Shown here piece after piece: positions 31,565 to 42,194 of a stretch of DNA of 64,000 nt; within the stretch, counting starts at the first letter, position 1; each line of letters starts with the position of its first letter. Position numbers and translations under genes: made by a program. The notes beneath the pieces are model-generated. The model made no database searches. It was not told where the DNA came from and was given only the letters and a program-made list of their open reading frames with translations. Source of the DNA: Nephrocerus scutellatus. Its lineage: Eukaryota > Arthropoda > Insecta > Diptera > Pipunculidae. The stretch lies in contig OX352761.1 in assembly GCA_947095585.1 (NCBI GenBank), positions 59,140,832-59,204,831 of the forward strand, written 5' to 3'.

Positions 31565-34473
31565 ATGCCCTCATCGACACGGGTAGTCATTTAACGCTCG
31601 TCAAGAAATGCGTCCAAGAAGATCTGAAAATCAACATGTCTGGCCCAGGAACGGTGACAAAGAGCTTTGGGAATAGAAAGCAGGAAACACTGGGTACGAT
31701 TGAAATCACAATGGCAGTGGATTCCAACAATTATATCGTTGTATCTCATGTTGTGCCAAACGATTGGATAAGCTATAGCACACTTTTGGGTGCTGATTTT
31801 TTACTTAATGTAATGCTCATTGTTGACGAAGGAAAACCTGCTATATACAAAAGGAATGAGAACGACCCTTTTGCATCGGTTAATCTCATAGCTTGTGATC
31901 CGGTTCTTGCGAATTTGGATAATATTAAAGACTCAAATAGAAGAAATGAATTACAAACTTTATTGAAAATGTATGATCCAGTAAAACCTCGAGTCTTCTG
32001 TTAGAATGACTATTGTTCTTGACGATGAAATCCCAGTCCATCAAAGGCCACGGCGGTTAACGCCTGTAGAACGGAAAGCGGTAATGACGCAAATTTTCGA
32101 ATGGATAGAAGAAGGTATAATCCAAGAGAGCAACTCAAACTACGCTAGTACCAGCAAAGAAAAAATATGGAAGCAAGAGATATGTGTGGATTATAGGCAT
32201 CTAAATAGAACGATAGTGCGAGATAGGTATCCGTTACCAAATATAGAGGAGATTCTGGAAAATATATATGGGGCAAAGGTATTTACAACTTTGGACCTAA
32301 AAATGGATTCTTTCATGTTGACATCGAACCGCTTAGTAGAAAATACACAGCATTTGTAACGCCGGATGGACACTATGAGTTCCTTAAAGTACCATTTGGT
32401 CTTTGTAAGTCACCCTCCGTTTTTCAAAGATACATAAACAAAATTTTCCAAAATCAGATTCGAAATAATTACATCCTTTTATATATGGATGATCTAATTA
32501 TCCCAGCTTACAATGAAGAGGATAATATCGAAAGCTTAAAAATATTTTAAAAATATCCGAAGAAAATGGACTTATTATTAACTGGAAGAAGTCAGCGTTT
32601 TTGAAAAGATCGGTTGAGTTTCTGGGGCATGTTATCGAAAACGGGTTTATTCGCCCATCACGAAACAAGACAGTTGCTCTGAAGAAATTTCCTACCCCAA
32701 ATGATGTGAAGTACGTAATGAGTTTCCTCGGATTAACTGCAAAACCGCTGGCAAACTTGACAAGAGCCGAAGTTCCATTCTGTTGGAAAGAGGAACATCA
32801 AGCAGCGTTTAGAGCCCTCAAGGAAGCGCTTTGTGCAGAACCTGTATTGAAATTGTTTGACCCAGCGTTAGAGACGCAACTTTGTACGGATACCAGTAAA
32901 GTCGGATATGGTGCCGTTCTCATTCAAAGACACGACGACCAAAAATTCCATCCGGTATTCTTTTTTAGCTTTAAAACGACGGCTGCTGAGAAATATTATT
33001 CAAGTTATGAACTAGAACTCTTGGCCATAGTCAAGGCCTTGAAGCGTTTAAGGATTTACCTGCTTAGTTTAACCTTTGAAATCTTCACGGACTGTAAAGC
33101 GTTTCAACTTACTATGACCAAAAAAGTTTTAACAGTCGTGTAGCAAATTGGGCTTTGCAGATAGATGAATTTGATTGTGTCATAAGACATCGCCCACGAG
33201 CCACGCTTAGTAGATATCCTATTTTAATGGCTGTTGAAGACGGACTAATGCAAATAATTATAAAATCCCAAGGAGAAGATGAGTTTTGCCGGCTAATCCA
33301 AGAGGCTGCCCAAAACGGTAAATATGAAGATTACGTTGTTCGTCACAATGTTTTGTACAAGTTTATCGATGGAAATTATCTTCTGCTTGTACCAAAAGGG
33401 ATACAGAGGCAAATCATAACCCACATACATGAACAAGGACATTTCGGTAAATCAAAAAAGAAAATCGTTAAACAGCAATATTTTATACCAAGCTTAGCTA
33501 AAAATGTTGAGGGTGTTTTGAACAATTGTGTCGTCTGTATTTTATCCGCAAGGAAACATGGAAAAGAAGAAGGCATGCTAAGTCCGATAGAAAAGTTTGA
33601 CACTCCCCTCTATACCTATCGTTTAGATCACGTGGGACCACTCCTATCGACAGCGAAAAGCATTTGTTTGTCGTCGTAGATGCGTTCACGAAGTTCTTTT
33701 GGATATACCCTGTTAAGAACACTGCAGCGGAGGAAGTCTTGAAGAAACTAATTCTTCATAGTGAAACGTTCGGAAATCCTCATCGAATCATCACGGACAA
33801 GGGTGGAGCATTTCTTTCGAATGATTTTAAAGATTTCTGCCATACCCGGAAAATTGTTCTTCATGCGATAACCACTGGTGTTCCCAGAGGTAACGGCCAA
33901 GTAGAGCGATTGAACAAAACCATAATAGAAGTGTTGACGAAGTTATCAGTCGCTAACCCATTGAAGTGGTATCAAAATGTATCTCGAGTCCAACAGATGA
34001 TAAATTCAACTGTCTGCCGTAGTACTAGAAGAACTCCATTCGAGTTGCTGCTATGGGTACCAATGCACCACGAAAGTGATCTGGAAATCTGCAAACTTTT
34101 AGAAGATATCATGATGAGCTCGTTTGAAGATAGTCGGAAAGAAATGAGGGAAGTTGCAGGGCAGCAAATTAGAAAAGTCCAGAACGATAATAAAAACAAT
34201 TTTGACGGAAAGAGAAAGCCAGCTCGGAAATATCGTCATAGGGATTTAGTAGCTCTAAAGAGGACGCAGTTTGGTGTTGGTCTCAAGCTCCAACCAAAAT
34301 TCCTAGGACGCTATAAAATAATAAAAATAAAGGAAAATGATCGTTATGACTTAGAAAAGGTGGGGTGTCGTGAAGGTCCCAAAATGACATCTGCAGCTGC
34401 AGATATCTTAAAAGCATGGAAGCAATTTGGAAATGAGAAATCAGTGATAATAATACGTCTGAGGCAGCCGTAA
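31565..34473 (+). pseudogene. Gypsy-C pol: protease, RT, RNase H, integrase
   Basis: Protease 'LIDTGSHLTLVKKC' (about 31572) to 'YSTLLGADFLLNVMLIVDEG'. RT begins 32006 ('MTIVLDDEIPVHQRPRRLTP', 'ICVDYRHLNRTIVRDRYPLP') and, after a one-base frameshift near 32310, continues with 'VTPDGHYEFLKVPFGLC' and catalytic 'LLYMDDLI' (about 32480); another break lies near 32545. RNase H is in 32601-33143 ('LCTDTSKVGYGAVLIQ', 'YELELLAIVKALKRLR'). Integrase has the HHCC finger ('HIHEQGHFGKSKKK', 'CVVC'), the core split at 33664-33679 ('VVVDAFTKFFWIYPVKN', 'IITDKGGAFLSNDF', 'GNGQVERLNKTIIEVL') and a C-terminal tail to 34473. At least four frame breaks make it non-functional. No envelope-like frame follows. 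Confidence 0.9.
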
Positions 34474-34486
34474 TGCAGGACGGCCG

Positions 34487-34781
34487 TGTGGATTGCCGTT
34501 AAGGAAATGTTGGCAACCCTGTCAGCCAAAGCTCAGCACAATAATTTACTCTACATAACGAAAAGAAGATCATGAAGAAGAGGGCAGTCAAGCGTCGTCA
34601 AGCGGAGAGTCAAGCGTCGTCAAGCGGGAAGAAGAGAACGAGAAAAAACGAGAAGAAACAATATTTTAGCAATTTAATTTACATTTTTAAATAACTTTCC
34701 TTTTAATACCTATATAACGATTAATCTACTTTTTTTATCTAATAAACGTTAAAATATAAACAAAATACTCAAAATTACTCT
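34487..34781 (+). repeat. Gypsy-C 3' LTR
   Basis: Starts TGTGGATTGCCGTTAAGG as in the 5' LTR and ends TACTCT, lacking the final ACA. Directly followed by Gypsy-B sequence. Confidence 0.88.
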
Positions 34782-36000
34782 TGGGTGAATGTTCGTCCCT
34801 CACAGGTCAATTTCATCATGTAGGCATGGCGAGCGGTAACGGTGGATTTGTCGGGTAAGGCGGACTGGTACACGGTTTGCTATACAGATCTGCTGTATGG
34901 TTTTGCTGATGCATGATTTCCCTGATGGTACTGGTGATTATAACATGTAATAGGTAATATGTATGAGAGTTGGCTGAGTACAGTCGGAGTGGGGGCGTCT
35001 AATGCCTCACAAGATTGGACGGCCCGTTGGCGTTTCCCGGCCTACACTGGCAGTGGCGGCTCTGTGTACCTAGTCTACCGCAGTATGAGCAGAAAAGTTG
35101 GCGTGTTTGTTGACAATGCTTTCGCATCTGCCCTGGTTGACTGCATGCCCAACAATGGGTTTTCCGGTGTGCGACTGGTGCGGATTTGTTACATCGTTGG
35201 CCATATGATCTGGTGGCAAAATCGGTCGAGCGGACTGGATTGGCAACTGATTCGGAGTTGAGGTGCTGGTTGACTGATGGTACAGTTGGCCGAAACGGTG
35301 GTGCGGTGTGTCGGAATGGTGAGACGGTATGTCGGAATGGTGGGACGGTAGGGCGCAGCGGTTGTCTACTCGGTGTTTGATAAGGCCATGATGGATGCTG
35401 TTCTGCCATTAGGCAGCCTCGATTAAGGCGGTCAGTTCCGACAAGGTGGCGAATTCCTTTCGCTTTATGTAGTGTTAGTATTCGGGGCGCTGGTTCTCAT
35501 GAATACGGCTGTCTCCCCTCGGCCGTCAGAGAGGTATGCCACTGCATCAGGGCCTGAATCAATGTTAGGTATTCCTTGTCCCCCTCTCGATTGGTCTGAG
35601 TTCGACTGCGGATGCGATCAAGTAGTTGTGAGTAGAAGCGCGGAGGTAAGAAAAATTGGCGCAGTTCTTTGCTAAATGCGTCCAAGGAACCCAGCAACTC
35701 TTTGTTATTCCGGTACCACACCAATGCGTTTCCTTTTAGTAGTTCCGTTCGTGCGTACGATACGATCGAGAGGTAGTTGGTAGCATTCGGCCAACTCCTC
35801 TACGCGTTCCAAAAACTCCAGTGGGTTGTTCGTACCGCCGTCGTACCTTACGTTCCATTTTCTCACCTTCTCCATTATGTCAGTATCGGACGGAAGGTAT
35901 GTCAATGGTGGTGACGTGTGTTGTTCCGCTGCTGGTTGCATAATTATCGTTGCTTCAGGAATTTTTCTGGTCAGGACTGGCGTGTCCCCGCTACTTAGGT
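34782..36000 (-). pseudogene. Gypsy-B gag and N-terminal protease
   Basis: Right to left: gag start region 35941-35710 ('DIMEKVRKWNVRYDGGTNNP', 'LEFLERVEELAECYQLPLDR'), frameshift, 'NALVWYRNNKELLGSLDAFS' and 'FFLPPRFYSQLLDRIRSRTQ' (35724-35500), a low-complexity Pro/Phe/Arg-rich segment with repeats of 'PPFRHT' (35370-35290), two knuckle-like motifs 'CWACSQPGQMRKHC' and 'CSYCGRLGTQSRHC' (about 35140-35050), and protease start near 34860 ('YMMKLTCEGRTFT'). The protease continues at 28049 on the other side of Gypsy-C. The gag is homologous to that of Gypsy-F at 56538 ('VRKWSVRYDVGKEPFLFIER'). Confidence 0.85.
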
Positions 36001-36415
36001 CTTCGTCTTTATAACGGTGCTCAATCGTTTACGTAGTTCGTCTACGGTCCCCGTTTTGTCGATACCACGATGCTCTAATTCGCCCCTAGTTCTTCCTTGC
36101 AGAGAGAGTACACATCAGAGGCACTTAGTAATTCAGGTTCCATAGTTGCCATAAAAAAAGAAACAGAAGATTTGCAATTTTCTCAATTTAGGCACTCCCC
36201 GGTTGGTGTCCATACTTTTGTCAGTGGTGACGCATTCACCAAAATAAGCACAAATCTCTTTAGTTTCTGTGGCCCGCTAGGTGTCTCTGTTCCTCGGTCT
36301 CAACAAGTGGTTTTCAATACTGGTATATATATATATATCTATTTCTGGCCGGACGGTGATGCGACTATTATAGTCGTCTCTGCTCGGGCAGTGTTTTTTT
36401 TCTGTGTTTGCTCGT
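36001..36415 (-). other. Gypsy-B leader between LTR and gag
   Basis: Non-coding in context. It includes a short (ta)n run near 36325-36340. The open frame 36097-36492 on the plus strand is antisense to the leader and shows no domain. Confidence 0.5.
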
Positions 36416-36905
36416 GTGACGCTCGCAGGTCACCCAGGGTTCATTCTCTGCTTCGTCGTTACAAATTTAAAAAATGGTTTTTGTTTGTTTAATTAAAAAT
36501 TATAGAGGAAAAAACCCAGAAAATAAAACGTTCTGGTGTTTTAATGTTTAAATAATGTCATACGACGATTTTAGGTTGAAATATTGCCGAGCTGGCCAGG
36601 GGGAGAGGGGGGGGGGGGTATGGACAACAAGTGCTGTGCAACAAACACTTGAATCACGAATATGCCGGACAGTGGTCACACTCATTAGCCTATTCTCGTT
36701 GTTGTTTTGTTAAAAATTCGTTCGTTTAGAACGATGGCCAGCCTGAGCTTCCCTCGGAAGATGTAACTGCGGTTTGTAGCAGAATATTGTTCCTGCCTTA
36801 CTTCGGATTTTCTTGGCCTATAATTTTGTCGAATTATTTCCATCTGTTGTTCCCACAGCATGAAATAATAACTTGTTCACATATTTATATATTGGATGTT
36901 AACTT
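36416..36905 (-). repeat. Gypsy-B 5' LTR (probable, truncated)
   Basis: Matches 23018-23568 in the same orientation (see the Gypsy-B 3' LTR). The match stops at 'gttaactt' (36905), so the outer part of this LTR has been lost. A G-run (36602-36618) and an internal stretch differ from the other copy. Confidence 0.65.
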
Positions 36906-37635
36906 ATTCAAGTTATTTCGCATGCATGTATGCAACCGTTGCAGGTTTAAATATTATTTCCTAATGTACGAATTTTATTTTCTCGTGTAAGGCGAAATCC
37001 TAACTTAGACATGGGGTTTGTGACGCTATGTGTGTGTGACTTATGACTATAAGTGCATGCTAAAAATACTTTTTTTAATTTTTCGGAATTGTTTGGTGGA
37101 CAACGATTGACTTTCCAGCTTGATAAAACCAAAAAATAAAAATAAAAGTCTGGATCGATCCAGAGCAGAGTAGAAAACAGGGCCGCCATATTCGCCTGAC
37201 CAGGGCCGCCATATTCGCCTGACCTGAACATCATGGAAAACGTGTGGGAGTGGAATTCAGGGAAAGTCTACGAAGGACGAAGGCAATATGATAATACGGA
37301 CAAGATAATTGAAACAAATTGTAACTACCTGGATACGTTTACGAGATATTCATTAAAACGTTGTTATTAGTTCGCTTTCGTGTATGTCTGTCTGTGCGGG
37401 TAGAATTTTGTAATTGATTTTAAACTAACTTCCCATTGAGCTATATACTTTAAACATAGCTCAGAACTGGATGAACAATGACAAATCACATAAAAAATAT
37501 GCTAGCTAATAAAAATACATTTAAAACGTTTGAACCGAGTATTTTGCGTAGTAGTTTGCTTTGATCTAAAACATAATGCAAACTTGCGTTGAATGATTTT
37601 TTTTAAATTCTCTATATTAAGTAGAAGATCCAACA
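36906..37635. other. Unassigned intronic sequence
   Basis: Holds a short direct repeat of 'agggccgccatattcgcctg' (about 37180-37222), whose context 'gacctgaacatcatggaaaa' resembles the 3' part of a Tc1-like transposase gene ('SPDLNIMENVW'). The word 'tttaaattctctatattaa' near 37605 is the left terminal word of repeat X. Otherwise nothing recognised. Confidence 0.45.
37180..37330 (+). pseudogene. Tc1-like transposase C-terminal scrap
   Basis: The plus-strand reading near 37200-37260 gives 'SPDLNIMENVW' (the third catalytic motif region of Tc1 elements, 'SPDLNPIENVW'), preceded by a 22-bp direct repeat that duplicates 'RAAIFAW/P'-type sequence. Only a few tens of codons remain. Confidence 0.5.
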
Positions 37636-38256
37636 TTGGTCCTTCAAATCAAATAGTGGAGCGCGAATTTGAAGTAGTGCAATCCTTTAACTACTACAGC
37701 AGCCGATAACAGCATGGAACCAGAAATACGCGCAGGGTTGCTTAAAGCCAAAAAAGCCTACTATAGCCTGTCAAGACTCTTCAAATCCAGGAACTTAACA
37801 ATAACATCCAAGCTGCTGATATATAAGACAATGGTCATACCAGTACTTACATATGGATCCGAGATTTGGGTGTTTAGCAAAAAGCATTCTGACCTCTTAG
37901 CCGCGTTCGAGAGAAAAGTCTTACGCAGAATTGTTGGCCCCGTATGTGAGGAAGGACGATTCCGGAGACTCTATAATGATGAAATCTACGAGCGTTACCG
38001 CGATGTCGACATCGTGAAGAAAATTAAGCTCGGTAGGCTCCGGTGGGCAGGACACCTAGCTCGCATGAGCGAAGAGGATCCTGCTCGGAAAATCCTTTGC
38101 GGTAGGATTTATGGAAACACGACAGCGAGGCCGGCCAAGCCTACGCTGGAAGGATGGTGTAGACCAGGACGCGCGGAGTTTAGGGATGCCAAACTGTATG
38201 ACATCGGCTCGAAATTGGGACCGGTGGAGAGACTTTTTGCGGGAATCAAATTTTAA
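37636..38256 (+). pseudogene. LINE RT C-terminal fragment (RTE-like)
   Basis: Reads 'IVEREFEVVQSFNY' then, from 37714, 'MEPEIRAGLLKAKKAYYSLS', 'SKLLIYKTMVIPVLTYGSEI', 'AAFERKVLRRIVGPV' and 'KIKLGRLRWAGHLARMSEED'. This is the region after the RT palm of RTE/craniofacial-like LINEs. The 181-codon frame is intact but represents only the C-terminus. Confidence 0.82.
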
Positions 38257-38400
38257 CCCACTTCCCATAATCCGATTTTATTGAAATTTTGCACACATGT
38301 ATATTTCCGGTGACAATACTTTCTATTGAGAGTGATCGTGCCGCGGGGTCGGGGTGCTCCCATACAAATTTTTTTCCCGGCATCATCATGATATGTTTTT
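38250..38400 (+). repeat. Dispersed repeat family X, fragment
   Basis: 'ccgattttattgaaattttg', 'cacacatgtatatttccggt' and 'ggggtcggggtgctcccat' match 54840-54945 and 40855-40950. Confidence 0.65.
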
Positions 38401-39039
38401 ATGTTTTTCTTGTAATGCTATATGTATTTCACAGCTGCGGTATTTTTTCGTGTCAGGAGTAGTTTTATTATTGTTCACCCAGAGTGCTGCGGTTACAAAT
38501 AAATAAATTTTCGTCCATATCCACGAGACATTTTACTTTATTGCTTGCAGTGGCGAGATGTGAAATTCTGACAAAGGTGAAAAAGTATTTGAAAATATCT
38601 TTAAATTAAAAATAATAATTTAAATCAAACTTATTCTTAAATATAACTTAACACTGTAGAGTATAAACAAATAAGCACTTGTTTTGTCTTGTCTGATGCA
38701 TAGAGGACAGCACAGTTTAAACCACGTCAAATATGCTAAAAATCATTTATGCTAAAAATGTTATTACACTTGGCTTTGAAAAATTCGAGCTGTAGTGCAA
38801 AACGGAGCATAAAAACGTAATTAATGAAAAAAAATATTATTTGGTTATAAGTTAAAATGCTGTTAGGTAAAACTACCTATCTGAGTAAAAACCAACTGAA
38901 AAGTTATTTTGAGGACCTATTTGTATTATAAAGGAGTCCGGCTACTTTTTACTACAATGTGTGCTAAAACAGGTGCTGTTCATTGAAAAAACGTGCTAGC
39001 TTCGAAAGTCTTTCTCTTTTCGCCTATGCACAAGCTGCA
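38401..39039. other. Unassigned intronic sequence
   Basis: AT-rich; no gene, LTR or inverted repeat recognised. Confidence 0.4.
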
Positions 39040-39450
39040 TGAATGTGGTGCAGTTGGTCGTCATTCCATCCTAGCTGTATTTTGGTGGTAAGGAAGGTGC
39101 GAGCACGTTCCCTTTGTTTATAGGACAGCAGACTCTCTCCGTGTAGTCAATGTCAGGGTGTCAGACCTTCTTCGTCAGTACGTCTGCTTTCTCATCGCCG
39201 TAAATGTCGCTGTGCCCCGGCACCCATACAAGGTTAAAGTCTATGCTTTGGCTTATCTTCAGCTTGACACTGCCTCACAAGTTTCGAATTGTTGCTTGTC
39301 GCAATAATGGCCTTGATTACAGATTGGCTGTCTACGAATATGCACACCTTACCAGCTATTGCGGTACTGTGAGCTAAGGTCATGCATGCCTCCCTATTAG
39401 CTAGGATCTTTGCCTGAAAGATGCTAGCAGAGCAGAGCGAGGTAACTTGT
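39040..39450 (-). pseudogene. LINE RNase H fragment (LOA/R1-type)
   Basis: The minus-strand reading from about 39430 gives 'SIFQAKILANREACMTLAHS' and 'KVCIFVDSQSVIKAI', then, after a frameshift near 39265, 'NLVWVPGHSDIYGDEKADVL'. These are the catalytic Glu, Asp and His/Asp regions of a LINE RNase H, the domain missing from the LOA element at 12573-14962. Confidence 0.78.
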
Positions 39451-40804
39451 AGGACCTTTAAAGGTAAGTGTGCAGATTTTACGGAAAAAAGACGACTTAA
39501 TTATGACGACAGACGATGCTGAACATTCTGCCTGCATAGGCATACAATCGGAAACGTCGCAACAGACATGTATGAACGTGCACATACAGACGGTGAAAAG
39601 GCAAAATCTAGTGGTATTTTGTAATATTCATCTCTTGTGTTGGTATATGTATATTATTTCAACGACGGATAACGGGACGATTTCTGTACCAAAAGGCAAA
39701 TTCTGCTAGAACTTTCTTGTGTAATATTTTCAATTTCAATTTTCCGAGGCAATTTTGCACCTTGGCAGAATTAAGACTACGGGCAAGTGCTACGACAGCC
39801 ATCACCAAGTTGATGGTTAAGCTTGGGGCGGTCAAATTGGCGCAGTTGGAAATTAATATTAAGCGCGTAACCTTGGAAAATTTGGAAGGACACTATTCGC
39901 GATTCATGGACGCACATTCAAATGTGAAGGCAATGCTAACGGCTGCAATCGATGCAGCGATTCTACAAGAACGATCACAATCGGTTACGAGACTGGTGCG
40001 CTCGGTTCATGGGCAACAAGGCGATCTTCATGGTGTACTTTTGAAGAAGATTGTCATTCCAGAATTCCATGGAGAATTCAATACATAGGTAGGGTAGGAG
40101 ACATGTTCGAGGCAATGGTGCATACGCAGGAGCATTTTTCTACAGCAGTAATGTATGCGAGGCGATGAGAGCATTAAAAGGCACTGCTGCACAGGTGGTT
40201 GCTGGCTTCCTACCGACGGACGACAATTTCCAGGTAGCGTGGCAAACGTTGAAGGCCCGCTGCGATAACAAGCGGCTAATTGTATTGGCTCATCTTATTG
40301 TGTTCCTAAACATGGAATCACTTGAAAGGGAGACAAACACAGGCTTGCGTCGGCTAGTCGACCTCACCAACGAAACAACGCGATCATTAGCGTCCGGTAG
40401 ACAAGTGGGACGACATTCTTGTCCGCATCTTGGTGTCGAAGCTATCGAAGGCGACAATTATCCATTGGGAAATGGAACAACGAGGCACGGAACTTCCAAC
40501 ATTGGAAGATTTAATAAAATTTATCGAAGGCAGAGCACGTGGTCTCGATCATATGATGTGCAATGCCTGAACGGGCAACGCATGCAGGCAACAACACGAA
40601 CAGAAGATCAACAGCCACCCAAAAGCGCATATGAGCACAGGCGGTTCACCAAGGCTAAAATGATCAAATTTACCGACGGCAGAGCGTGGGCATTGCTACT
40701 ACTGCAATGGTGACCACTACATGGGGCGCTGTCCGTCATTAGAGGCAGTATCGCCAGCAGAACGATTGCGTAATGTAAAGGATTCCGGTTTGTTTGTCTG
40801 TGGC
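39451..40804 (+). pseudogene. BEL/Pao gag fragment
   Basis: Plus-strand pieces from 39717 to 40713: 'LKKIVIPEFHGEFNT' (gag DUF1759-type 'P.F.GD' entry), a break at 40087, then 'ALKGTAAQVVAGFLPTDDNF' with 'VAWQTLKARCDNKRLIVLAH', the most characteristic BEL gag segment. A further frameshift near 40400 leads to an altered tail. A knuckle-like 'CYYCNGDHYMGRC' is read near 40690-40730 in another frame. It is unrelated in position to the BEL integrase at 45.8 kb, since faf exons lie between. Confidence 0.78.
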
Positions 40805-40965
40805 TGGGCTGGTGGAATCTTGCGATCAATTTATAACTCACTTCCTAAAGTCCGATTTTCCTGAAATTGTACACATGTGTATTTCCGGTGGCAATACTTT
40901 CTATTATTTGATTGTGAACGGGCCGCGGGTCGGGGGTTCCCATACAAATTTTTTTCCCGACATCA
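40805..40965 (+). repeat. Dispersed repeat family X, fragment
   Basis: 'ggaatcttgcgatcaattta', 'tcctgaaattgtacacatgt' and 'gtatttccggtggcaatact' match the copies at 38250 and 54800. It truncates the BEL gag fragment. Confidence 0.65.
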
Positions 40966-41875
40966 GATAATTTCATACTATAATGACTGTGTTCTGTGTG
41001 CGTTGTGCGCTGTGTGCTGTGTGCTGTGGGCAGCTCTGCTTGCTTTACGATTGAGGTTTTTTTGTTGTTGGGTTGCAGTGATTTTTTGTTTGTTTATATT
41101 TTAGCATTTATTGTGGAATTCAGTCATTACAAAATTCCACCCGTACAGACAGACATATATGGAAGTGAGCTAATAAAAACGTTTTAAAAAGACAACAAAT
41201 CGCAAAAAAAAAATTAACGCGAGTTTGCAATTTCTTTCAAATCAAAGCAAACTACTATGCACAATACTCGTTTTAAACGTTTTAAATTAAAAATGTATTT
41301 TTATTAGCTAACATGTTTTTCACTAAATTTTATTGTATACCACCACCTTTACCATCACATTCAATTCAACGTCAACTATTTGAAAATGAGGCGATAAAAA
41401 TAAGAAATCATGTCACAAATAGCTTAAAAATAAATATCAGTCGGAAGGAGGGGGGTTCTAAGTGAAGTGAAAGGTCAATGGGAAGGGGAAAAGATGGTCT
41501 GAAAAAGGGGAAGAGATGGTCTGGGATAAGGGAAAGTGGCAGGGTTGGTTTTTGGCCGGTATTCACACCAAGTTCTTGGTAATGTGCTTTTTTTAAGAAG
41601 ACGAAAAACGTATGTCAGGAAAAACTAAAACAAAATAAACCTATCCAACATCTTTAATTTCCACGCGACCTAAGGGCTGCGACATTATTTCTCTCAGTAT
41701 TTGAATGTTTTTTCTATTAAAGTGAATTCCGTAGTAGCAGTTTATTTTAACCGGTTAAAGATATTATCTTCAATTTAATTCGATGATAAGAAAGGATAAA
41801 TTAACGTAACGCCTTTTTCAGAATGGAGGTGGATCGATAAAATAAAGGTCAATATAAATAAATGAGTTTGCCTAC
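40966..41875. other. Unassigned intronic sequence up to the exon 4 donor
   Basis: A (gtgtgctgt)-type simple run near 41005-41030. No gene recognised. The last bases form the donor GTAGGC on the minus strand. Confidence 0.5.
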
Positions 41876-42133
41876 TTGGAATGACACAAAAAGATGATCC
41901 AACTGTTCTGGAGTAAAATCCCACGCCAATTTTGCCAATAAATCATGAACATTTTTAACAATTGCTTCATGCTTTCCAGCTTGTGCTCGCCATATATCGT
42001 CCAAATCTTCTAACGCAAGAGCATGTTCCTTTATAAGGAAACGTATAATTTTTTCCAGTTTTTCAACATACTGTGGTTGATGCAACGAATCTTTAAGCAC
42101 AATTCCAAGAACGTTTGATTTTTTTATCCATAG
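41876..42133 (-). CDS. faf: fat facets exon 4
   Basis: 258 bp, 86 codons (about residues 406-491): '[20 protein letters not shown]', '[20 protein letters not shown]', '[20 protein letters not shown]' and '[17 protein letters not shown]'. This is a strongly conserved stretch of the Faf/USP9X N-terminal scaffold. The acceptor is TTTAG at 42138-42134; the donor GTAGGC begins the 34-kb intron. The in-frame ATG near the exon start in another frame is not used. Confidence 0.96.
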
Positions 42134-42194
42134 CTAAATTAAAATATATAATATTGCGTACAAGTATTTTTATATCGTAAAAAATAAAAGCTAC
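42134..42194 (-). other. faf intron 3 (61 bp)
   Basis: Donor GTAGCT, acceptor 'ttttaatttag'. It joins 'TAERMT' to 'LWIKKS' in frame. Confidence 0.92.

Larger units (their letters stand above)
28050..34781 (+). mobile_element. Gypsy-C LTR retrotransposon, near-complete
   Basis: A plus-strand Ty3/Gypsy element with 5' LTR (28050-28347), primer-binding-site position, repeat-rich leader, gag, protease, RT, RNase H, integrase and 3' LTR (34487-34781). It was inserted into the protease of minus-strand Gypsy-B. Its leader later received a LINE (29360-30496). The LTRs differ at about 8 positions and 2 small indels over 295 bp, so it is not very recent. Frameshifts and stops in gag-pol indicate it is inactive. 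No target duplication is visible, and the 3' LTR lacks its last three bases, consistent with a small deletion at the right border. Confidence 0.9.
7699..41875 (-). other. faf intron 4: 34,177-bp transposon-filled intron
   Basis: Defined by a donor GTAGGC directly after exon 4 (41875 downward) and an acceptor 'acattttttag' before exon 5. The donor departs from GTAAGT at positions 4 to 6. All sequence between is repeats or unassigned AT-rich DNA, listed separately below. The flanking exons are in frame with each other (491 codons before, phase 0). In D. melanogaster the corresponding coding sequences are continuous in the protein, so nothing appears to be missing from the exons. Confidence 0.93.
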
